A DNA stretch of 5,925 bases from Fimbriiglobus sp. (GTDB taxonomy: Bacteria > Planctomycetota > Planctomycetia > Gemmatales > Gemmataceae): positions 1 through 5,925 of the forward strand of contig JANXTD010000159.1 of assembly GCA_025352585.1 (NCBI GenBank), in the 5' to 3' direction. Made by a program: the position numbers and the translations under genes. The notes beneath the pieces were generated by a model that was not told where the DNA came from, made no database searches, and was given only the letters and a program-made list of their open reading frames with translations. The stretch's first letter is position 1, and each line of letters opens with the position of its first letter. This document shows positions 1-4,745 of the stretch, in pieces.

Positions 1-573
1 CTCGTCGAGCATGATGATGAAGCAGCGGTCGGCCTGCAAGAAGACGCTGAACAGCGTCTCGGCGACCTGCGGCAGCAGCGGCTCCAGTTCCAGCGTCTTC
101 GACAGCGTCGTGCTGATCTCCAGCAGCGCCCGCATCCGCTCGGAGGTCTGCGTCTCGAGGTACTGCTTGGCGCTGCCCACGTCGAAGGTCTGGCGGACGG
201 TCGTCATGCTGCCGTCTTCGTCGTCGTCCGGGTCGAGTAGCGGCAGGCTGGCGAGGCTCGGCACGGCCGCCTCGTCGTGGTAGCGGAAGACGAATTCGCA
301 AATCTTGACGCGGTCGTCGTTCTTGAGCGGGGTCGGCCGGACGATGCGGTTCTGGTTCAGGAACGTGCCGTTGCGGCCGCCGAGGTCCTCGACGACGTAC
401 TTGCCGTCGGCGAACTGGATGGTCGCGTGCCGGCGGCTCACGGACGAGTTGGAGATGACGATCTGACACTGCTCGGCGTCGCGGCCGATGACGTTGGTGG
501 CCCCGGCCGCCAGCGCGAATTCCTGCCCGGCCGTCGCGCCGCCCGGCGATTTCATCAGGATGAGCGACGGCAT
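1..573 (-). CDS. FHA-GAF signalling protein, C-terminal part cut off by window edge
   Basis: The first 191 residues are visible, starting at ATG 573-571; the frame runs off the window at base 1. Residues 1-99 form an FHA domain, which binds phosphothreonine peptides: GRD at 30-32, SRRH at 46-49 and RNGT at 67-70 are the conserved ligand-binding positions. A linker rich in Asp/Glu (114-120) follows. Residues about 145-191 (LLEISTTLSKTLELEPLL and onward) match the start of a GAF sensor domain. No signal peptide or membrane segment is seen, so it is probably cytosolic. In planctomycetes this arrangement often continues into a SpoIIE/PP2C serine phosphatase, and sometimes into a kinase or cyclase; the output domain lies outside the window, so no choice can be made. 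The ribosome site is weak (GGGA about 7 bases before ATG). No other start codon lies just upstream in frame. FHA is sure, GAF likely. Confidence 0.85.
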   Translation of the reverse strand, partial: MPSLILMKSPGGATAGQEFALAAGATNVIGRDAEQCQIVISNSSVSRRHATIQFADGKYVVEDLGGRNGTFLNQNRIVRPTPLKNDDRVKICEFVFRYHDEAAVPSLASLPLLDPDDDEDGSMTTVRQTFDVGSAKQYLETQTSERMRALLEISTTLSKTLELEPLLPQVAETLFSVFLQADRCFIIMLDE

Positions 574-612
574 GGGGTGTCCCGGCGGCGGAGTAGCGTT
601 GCGAGTGGGTGA

Positions 613-641
613 ATCTTACCGACCCCGGCGCGGAAACGCAA
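613..641 (-). promoter_or_regulatory. possible sigma70-like promoter for the FHA-GAF gene
   Basis: In the 85-base gap between rarA and the FHA gene, the minus strand carries TTGCGT (641-636), a 17-base spacer, then TAAGAT (618-613). These match 3 of 6 and 4 of 6 consensus bases. Transcription would begin near 606 and give a leader of about 32 bases. This is the only gap in the window large enough to hold an ordinary promoter. Matches this weak occur by chance, so it is only a candidate. Confidence 0.3.
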
Positions 642-658
642 ACGGCGAAAGCGTTCTC

Positions 659-2005
659 TCACCCGGCACTGTCCGGCGGCCGGCGGCGGCGGGCGATCTC
701 GGCCATGCGCTTGGCCACCGTCGCCTCGAAGCCCCGGTCCGTCGGCGTGTAGTAAACCACGTCGGCGGGGACGTACTCTTGCTCGACCCAGCCGCCGGCG
801 TGGTCGTGCGGGTCGGCGTAGCCGGTGCCGTTGCCGAGCGCCTTCGACCCCTGGTAGTGGCCGTCGCGGAGGTGCTTCGGCACCGGCAGCGTGCGGCCCT
901 CGCGCACGTCCTTGAGCGCGGCCCCGATGGCCACCGACGCGGCGTTCGACTTGGGCGCGGTCGCCAGGTACGTCACCGCGTGCGCCAGGTTCAACTGGCA
1001 CTCCGGCAGCCCGACGCGCTCGACGGCGTCCCAGGCGGCGTTGGCGAGCATCAGCGCTTGCGGCTCCGCGTTGCCGATGTCTTCGGACGCGAAGATGACC
1101 AGCCGGCGGGCGATGAAGCGCACGTCCTCGCCGCCCTCGAGCATCCGGGCCAGCCAGTAAATCGCCGCCTGCGGGTCACTGCCGCGCAGCGACTTGATGA
1201 ACGCGCTGGCGAGGTCGTAGTGCGAGTCGCCCGTCGGGTCGAAGTCCTGGACCTTGCGTTGAATGGTGTCCTGGGCGAGGGCCAGGTCGAACACCACCGG
1301 CGTCGCCGGGTCGAAGCCGGCCGCGGCGGTCATCGACTTGACGCCGATCTCGACGGCGGTGAGCGCCCGCCGCGCGTCGCCGTCGCAAATCTCGCACAGG
1401 AACGCCACCGCGTCGTCGGTGACCGTCACGTTCCAGCGGCCGAAGCCGCGCGTCGGGTCTTTGACCGCGCGCTCGATCAGGGTGCGGACGTTGTCGCGGC
1501 TCAACGGCTCGAAGGTGAAGATTTGGCTGCGGCTCAAGAGCGGCGTGTTGATGCTGAAGAACGGGTTCTGCGTCGTCGCCCCGATCAGGATAATGACGCC
1601 GTCTTCGACATCGGGCAGTAGCGTGTCTTGCTGCGCCTTGTTGAAGCGGTGGATTTCGTCGAGGAAGAGGATCGTCCGCGTGCCGTGGTCTTCGAGTTTC
1701 TGCCGGGCCTCGGCGAGCAGTTCGCGCACATCCTTGGTGTTGGCCGACACGGCGTTGAGCGGCTTGAACGCGCTCATGGTGTGCCCGGCGATGACGTGGG
1801 CGAGAGCCGTCTTACCGCAGCCCGGCGGGCCGTAGAAGATCAGCGACGACAGACGGTCGGCGAGGAGCATCCGCCGCAAGAGCTTCCCGGGCCCGAGGAA
1901 GTGGTCCTGCCCGACGTACTCGTCGAGGCTACGCGGCCGCATCCGCGCCGCGAGCGGCCGGGCGGTGTCGCGGTTCGAGGCCCGCTCGGAGGCGAAGAGG
2001 TCCAT
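659..2005 (-). CDS. rarA: Replication-associated recombination protein A (AAA+ ATPase)
   Basis: The 448-residue protein matches the usual RarA/MgsA length (E. coli about 447) and aligns from memory along its whole length. RarA is a cytosolic AAA+ ATPase of the clamp-loader-like group that acts on stalled replication forks and single-strand gaps. Walker A is GPPGCGKT (59-66), Walker B is ILFLDEIH (112-119) followed by the family signature RFNKAQQD, sensor 1 is IGATTQNP (141-148), and the arginine finger is probably R159 in LLSRSQIF. The C-terminal half has the tetramerisation-region signatures ASEDIGNAEP and LATAPKSNA. The start MDLF is typical for the family. The gene starts 10 bases after the hicA stop and has only a weak purine-rich site (GGGCCGGGC), so it may be read through from the toxin-antitoxin genes or by translational coupling. 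No defect is seen. Confidence 0.96.
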   Translation of the reverse strand: MDLFASERASNRDTARPLAARMRPRSLDEYVGQDHFLGPGKLLRRMLLADRLSSLIFYGPPGCGKTALAHVIAGHTMSAFKPLNAVSANTKDVRELLAEARQKLEDHGTRTILFLDEIHRFNKAQQDTLLPDVEDGVIILIGATTQNPFFSINTPLLSRSQIFTFEPLSRDNVRTLIERAVKDPTRGFGRWNVTVTDDAVAFLCEICDGDARRALTAVEIGVKSMTAAAGFDPATPVVFDLALAQDTIQRKVQDFDPTGDSHYDLASAFIKSLRGSDPQAAIYWLARMLEGGEDVRFIARRLVIFASEDIGNAEPQALMLANAAWDAVERVGLPECQLNLAHAVTYLATAPKSNAASVAIGAALKDVREGRTLPVPKHLRDGHYQGSKALGNGTGYADPHDHAGGWVEQEYVPADVVYYTPTDRGFEATVAKRMAEIARRRRPPDSAG

Positions 2006-2015
2006 GCCCGGCCCG

Positions 2016-2222
2016 TCAGAGGTCGATTTCGTCGAGTTCGGCGTCTTTCATGATCGCCCGTTGAGTGCCGGACTTCAAGTCTCGGTTCGCGTGGACCGGG
2101 ACGACGACGACATCCGGGTGTCCGGGCTTCTCGAAGATGTGGTGGCTGCCGTTGACCCGGACCAACTCCCACCCCTGACGCTCCAAGGCGCGGCACATCC
2201 GCTTGCCGGAGATGGCCTTCAC
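2016..2222 (-). CDS. hicA: HicA-type mRNA interferase toxin
   Basis: A 68-residue protein of the HicA (YcfA) family, small toxins with a dsRNA-binding-like fold that cleave mRNA and block translation until bound by HicB. Family marks are the N-terminal GKRMCRALERQGWELVRV helix-strand, the catalytic-histidine region GSHHIF (25-30, likely His H27 or H28), VPVHANRDLKSGT (41-53) and the closing helix QRAIMKDAEL. The start is GTG, not ATG, and overlaps the hicB stop as GTGA. No Shine-Dalgarno sequence stands before it, so translation probably depends on ribosomes ending on hicB, which would keep toxin output below antitoxin output. The last eight residues, AELDEIDL, closely resemble the end of HicB. 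The active-site region appears intact, so the toxin is probably functional. Activity is inferred from the family. Confidence 0.9.
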   Translation of the reverse strand: MKAISGKRMCRALERQGWELVRVNGSHHIFEKPGHPDVVVVPVHANRDLKSGTQRAIMKDAELDEIDL

Positions 2223-2425
2223 AATTCGATTTCTTGGAGTTCAGGCTGAACGGCTGTTCGCGTCGCCCGTTCCGTTTGGACTTCGATCCAGAGTTCGGCG
2301 GCCTCGCGGATGTTCACGAGTGCTTCCTCCAAAGTCTCGCCTTCGGAGTAACAGCCGCGCATCGCGGGGACACTCACCGAGTAGCCCCCGACGGCCTCGG
2401 GCACGATCAAGACTTTCAGCTTCAT
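2219..2425 (-). CDS. hicB: HicB-type antitoxin, short form
   Basis: A 68-residue protein of the HicB-like antitoxin fold (partial RNase H-like). The pattern YSVSVPAMRGCYSEGETLEE (15-34) followed by ALVNIREAAELWIE is the diagnostic core. It would bind and neutralise the adjacent HicA. ATG at 2425-2423 is chosen because AAAGGAG (2438-2432) lies 6 bases before it; a GTG immediately upstream at 2428 is only 3 bases from that site. After the core there are only about 20 residues, ending ELQEIEL, so the ribbon-helix-helix or HTH DNA-binding domain found in longer HicB proteins is absent. Self-repression by HicB alone is therefore doubtful. The antitoxin gene precedes the toxin gene, the reverse of the E. 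coli hicAB order, and overlaps it by four bases. It begins 21 bases after the NTase-like gene's stop. Confidence 0.9.
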   Translation of the reverse strand: MKLKVLIVPEAVGGYSVSVPAMRGCYSEGETLEEALVNIREAAELWIEVQTERATRTAVQPELQEIEL

Positions 2426-2431
2426 CACTGG

Positions 2432-2438
2432 CTCCTTT
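2432..2438 (-). promoter_or_regulatory. strong ribosome binding site of hicB
   Basis: AAAGGAG on the minus strand stands 6 bases before the ATG at 2425 and 3 bases before the alternative GTG at 2428, which decides the start in favour of ATG. It is among the clearest Shine-Dalgarno sequences in the window and contrasts with the lack of one before hicA, in line with the antitoxin being made in excess. Confidence 0.75.
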
Positions 2439-2446
2439 TTTTGGTG

Positions 2447-3040
2447 TCACCCGTCCGGGTCGTCCAGCAGTTCCTGCAACCGCGCCGCCAGTTCATACGG
2501 TAGACGCCCCGTCCAGGATTGATCGACCAACCCCACGTCGATCAGGTCGCGCAGATTGACGCACTCGTTGGTGCGGAACATGCTCAGTTGCATATGGACA
2601 AGTGGCCCCAAACTCAGCACCTGCATCGCGCCAACCCGTTCCGACTCGTCTACGTCTGGCGCGGGGGCGAAGTCAACGAGTCGAACTTTCTCGCCGGCGA
2701 GCACGATGCGGACAGAATGCCAATCCCGGACGGTACCGCCGTCTGCGAATAAGTTAACGCCGGCGACAGTTCTGTGGACGTAACCGGCCACTTCGAGTGC
2801 GTTCTTCACACGGACGAAGTCGCAGGTTCGCACCAGCAGTTCCACCTTCTGCGTGTACCGCACCGCCGACTCATCGACGCTCGCGATCCACGCCGCCACG
2901 GCATTGTCACCGACCACGGCGTAGGGAACGCCGGCTCGCTCCAGTGTCCGCGTCGCGCATTCAAGGCGCTCGCGGACTCTCTGCACGGCGGTCACCACCC
3001 GGTTGAATGTGTCTTCGCCGAAAACCACGTGGGTGTTCAT
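2447..3040 (-). CDS. NTase-fold protein with altered active-site residues
   Basis: A 197-residue soluble protein. The segment RAGVPYAVVGDNAVAAWI (35-52) and then VRYTQKVELLV (60-70) follows the nucleotidyltransferase pattern in which a Gly-Gly-x-Ala turn is followed by Asp-x-Asp that binds metal. As I recall, related planctomycete proteins read GGNAV and TQDVD; here they are GDNAV (44-48) and TQKVE (63-67), so the first Asp is Lys and the second is Glu. Metal-dependent transfer is thus doubtful. The C-terminal LRDLIDVGLVD and RLQELL segments are kept. The ATG at 3040 lies 7 bases after tRNA-Arg with no Shine-Dalgarno except AGG inside the tRNA's acceptor end; GTG at 3028 is another possible start. 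G+C is lower than in the neighbours, and R21 and R90 use AGA. Activity and partner are unknown; similar folds occur in AbiEii and MenT toxins, but nothing here proves a toxin. Confidence 0.72.
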   Translation of the reverse strand: MNTHVVFGEDTFNRVVTAVQRVRERLECATRTLERAGVPYAVVGDNAVAAWIASVDESAVRYTQKVELLVRTCDFVRVKNALEVAGYVHRTVAGVNLFADGGTVRDWHSVRIVLAGEKVRLVDFAPAPDVDESERVGAMQVLSLGPLVHMQLSMFRTNECVNLRDLIDVGLVDQSWTGRLPYELAARLQELLDDPDG

Positions 3041-3047
3041 TGTTCAG

Positions 3048-3121
3048 TACGCCTGCCGGGAGTCGAACCCAGAACCATTCGAGTAGAAATCGAATGCTCT
3101 ATCCAGTTGAGCTACAGGCGC
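3048..3121 (-). tRNA. tRNA-Arg, anticodon UCU
   Basis: The 74-base minus-strand sequence folds fully by hand. Acceptor GCGCCTG pairs with CAGGCGT, with a G-T wobble as the first pair. The D stem is GCTC/GAGC with loop AACTGGATA, which includes A20, an arginine identity base in bacteria. The anticodon stem is TTCGA/TCGAA with loop TTTCTAC, giving anticodon TCT at 34-36. The variable loop is five bases (TGGTT), the T arm is CTGGG-TTCGACT-CCCGG, and the discriminator is A. It reads AGA and AGG, codons that are scarce in such a high-GC genome. CCA is not encoded (the next bases are CTG), so a CCA-adding enzyme must supply it. The gene lies 25 bases after thpR and 7 bases before the NTase-like gene. 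Confidence 0.95.
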
Positions 3122-3135
3122 TCAGTGGCCGTCAC

Positions 3136-3164
3136 ATCTTCGCACGTCAGTCGCCGGCCGCCAA
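3136..3164 (-). promoter_or_regulatory. possible promoter for tRNA-Arg
   Basis: On the minus strand TTGGCG (3164-3159) is followed by a 17-base spacer and GAAGAT (3141-3136), matching 4 of 6 and 3 of 6 sigma70 consensus bases. The -35 lies in the last codons of thpR and the -10 just past its stop. Initiation would fall about 7-8 bases before the tRNA. The position fits well but the -10 is poor. The tRNA could equally be cut from the upstream operon transcript. Confidence 0.3.
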
Positions 3165-3725
3165 GGGGGCGCGGCCGACGATCGTGTACTCGTAGCCGGT
3201 CTTGCGCGACTCGCTCGTGTAGATCGCCAGCTCGACCACCTCCATTTGCCCGCCGGTCCAGGCGGCTTGCTTCGGCAGTTCCAGCGACAGGGCGTCGCCG
3301 TCGTCGTCGCCGGTGACGCGGCCAAGGGTCAGGTGCGGCGTGTAGGCCCGCTCCTCCTGGCGGTAGCTGCCCAAGTCGATGAGCGGCTCTTCGATGGCGG
3401 CGTACAGGCTCTGCAACTTCTCCGCCCCGTCCGTCACGCCGGCCCACAGGGTCTTCGGCCGGCGAGGGGTCGGGAACGCGCCCACGCCCCCGAGCCGCAG
3501 GTCGAACGGCACCGCCTTGGCGCAGACTTTGGTGAGCATCTTGAAGAGGCCGTGCAGTTCGCGGTCCTCGACCTCGCCCAGAAACAGCACGGTGACGTGC
3601 AGGTTGTGCGGCTCGACCCACTTGACCGACGGCGCGACGACCCCCAACGTGCGTTGCAGTTGCACGACGTTCTGGCGGACGGCGGCGTCGATCTCAACCG
3701 CGATGAACAGGCGTAAGCGGGCCAT
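3147..3725 (-). CDS. thpR: RNA 2',3'-cyclic phosphodiesterase (2'-5' RNA ligase family)
   Basis: A 192-residue member of the 2H phosphoesterase superfamily (LigT/ThpR). The two catalytic histidine motifs are HVTV (43-46) and HLTL (131-134), each in its usual setting: HNLHVTVLFLGEV and AYTPHLTLGRV. The N-terminal LRLFIAVEI strand and the FPTPRRPKTLWAG segment (84-96) are also family marks. These enzymes open 2',3'-cyclic phosphate ends on RNA and can reversibly join 2'-5' ends in vitro; their place in the cell is unsettled. Length is normal. The start ATG at 3725 is supported by GAAAGG (3738-3733) seven bases upstream, which overlaps the stop of the kinase gene. The frame is open for another 183 codons upstream inside the kinase gene, but that part is Arg/Gly-rich shadow sequence. 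It lies 11 bases after the PfkB gene, so it is very probably in the same operon. Confidence 0.93.
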   Translation of the reverse strand: MARLRLFIAVEIDAAVRQNVVQLQRTLGVVAPSVKWVEPHNLHVTVLFLGEVEDRELHGLFKMLTKVCAKAVPFDLRLGGVGAFPTPRRPKTLWAGVTDGAEKLQSLYAAIEEPLIDLGSYRQEERAYTPHLTLGRVTGDDDGDALSLELPKQAAWTGGQMEVVELAIYTSESRKTGYEYTIVGRAPLAAGD

Positions 3726-3736
3726 GACGGGGCCTT

Positions 3737-4732
3737 TCAGGATTGGGCGAGGGCGTCGTCCCAGAAGCCGCGGGTGCCGTGGTGCAGCCGCGCGCCCACT
3801 TGGGTGATGACCTTCATGCAGAGGAAGTTCGCGGCCCGCGCCGCCTTCGCCGCCGGGACGCCGTGGGTGACGCCGTAGAGGAACGCGCCGGCGAACATGT
3901 CGCCGGCCCCGGTCAAGTCTTTCGGCTCGCAGGCGAAGGCCGGGGCGAAGCTCTCCTCGCCGTGCCAGCGGACGTGCGCCCCGTGCGGCCCGTCGGTGAC
4001 CACCGCGTTCGGCACCACCGACTTCAGTGCGGCGAAGGCGGCGTGGGCGCTGCCGGCCCCGGTGAGGGCGCACGCCTCGGCGGCGTTGCAGAACAGCAAG
4101 TCGGCGGCGGCCAGCGTCTCCTTGAGCGGGTCGCCGAACACCGCGGGGATGAAGGCGTCCGAGCAGGTCACCGCCACCTTGACCCCGGCCGCCTTGGCGA
4201 CGGCGACCGCCTTGCGAATCGCCCCCTGGCCCGTTTCGGGGTTGGCGAAGACGTAGCCCTCGACGAACAGCCACTCCGACGCCGTGATCCGCCGCTCATC
4301 GATGTGCTTGGCGGCGAGGTGGCTCGACACCGCGAGGTTCGTCCGCATTGTCCGCTCGGCGTCCGGCGTGATGACGCACACGCTGGTGCCGGTCGTCTCG
4401 CCGACGATCATCGAGTTGCCCAACTCGATGCCGAGTTGCACGAACTCGCCCTGGTAGAAGAGGCCGTAGCGGTCGTCGCCGACGCAGCCGATGAAGGCCG
4501 CCTTGCCGCCGAGTTGCGAGAAGCCGATCAGCGAGTTGGCGACGCTGCCGCCGCTCGCCAGCCGCGGCTCCTGGGCGTGGAACTTCGTGAGGAGTTCCTG
4601 CTGCTCCGGGCCTTCGACGAGGCGCATGGTACCCCGCTCGAAGCCGGTCGCGGCGAACTCCGCCTCGGGCAACTCGACGAAGATGTCGACGATGGCGTTG
4701 CCGAGGCCGCACACCTGGAAGTCTTTGGTCAT
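3737..4732 (-). CDS. PfkB-family sugar/nucleoside kinase, probable adenosine kinase
   Basis: A 331-residue ribokinase-like (PfkB) protein. The N-terminal GLGNAIVDIFVELPE, the substrate-binding turn SGGSVANS (60-67) and LGGKAAFIGCVGDD (74-87) are followed by the C-terminal PfkB signature DLTGAGDMFAGA (272-283), where GAGD (275-278) forms the anion hole and D278 is the catalytic base. It transfers phosphate from ATP to a sugar hydroxyl. The opening GNAIVD, the phrase ITPDAERTM and the overall length resemble the bacterial group annotated as adenosine kinases, which convert adenosine to AMP in purine salvage; a different sugar or nucleoside substrate cannot be excluded from sequence alone. The start is supported by GAGGGA (4744-4739) six bases before ATG. 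It lies 13 bases after gltX and 11 bases before thpR. Confidence 0.85.
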   Translation of the reverse strand: MTKDFQVCGLGNAIVDIFVELPEAEFAATGFERGTMRLVEGPEQQELLTKFHAQEPRLASGGSVANSLIGFSQLGGKAAFIGCVGDDRYGLFYQGEFVQLGIELGNSMIVGETTGTSVCVITPDAERTMRTNLAVSSHLAAKHIDERRITASEWLFVEGYVFANPETGQGAIRKAVAVAKAAGVKVAVTCSDAFIPAVFGDPLKETLAAADLLFCNAAEACALTGAGSAHAAFAALKSVVPNAVVTDGPHGAHVRWHGEESFAPAFACEPKDLTGAGDMFAGAFLYGVTHGVPAAKAARAANFLCMKVITQVGARLHHGTRGFWDDALAQS

Positions 4733-4745
4733 GGGCAGTCCCTCG

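Noticed and set aside
636..660. Hairpin as a terminator behind rarA
   Set aside because: Only a 5-base stem (AACGC/GCGTT) with an 11-base loop and no T run on the minus strand; too weak to call.
488..1621. Long plus-strand ORF of 377 codons opposite rarA
   Set aside because: The minus-strand frame encodes a full, clear RarA. The plus-strand product is Arg/Val/Gly-rich with no domain I recognise, as expected for the antisense of a high-GC gene.
2426..2428. GTG one codon upstream as hicB start
   Set aside because: It lies only 3 bases from the AAAGGAG site, while the ATG at 2425 has a 6-base spacing.
2016..3121. Integrase-type attachment repeat: second copy of the tRNA 3' end near rarA
   Set aside because: I looked for the T-arm and acceptor sequence again around 2000-2030 and found no convincing copy; the short CCCGG matches are trivial at this G+C. 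No integrase gene is present.
2774..3316. Plus-strand ORF across the tRNA and NTase-like gene
   Set aside because: It runs through the tRNA gene and overlaps the minus-strand gene with recognisable NTase segments. Its end is an Arg-rich run typical of a shadow frame.
3726..4274. N-terminal extension of thpR by 183 codons into the kinase gene
   Set aside because: The extension overlaps PfkB coding sequence in another frame, is Arg/Gly-rich, and has no family match. The ATG at 3725 has a good ribosome site and begins exactly where LigT proteins begin.
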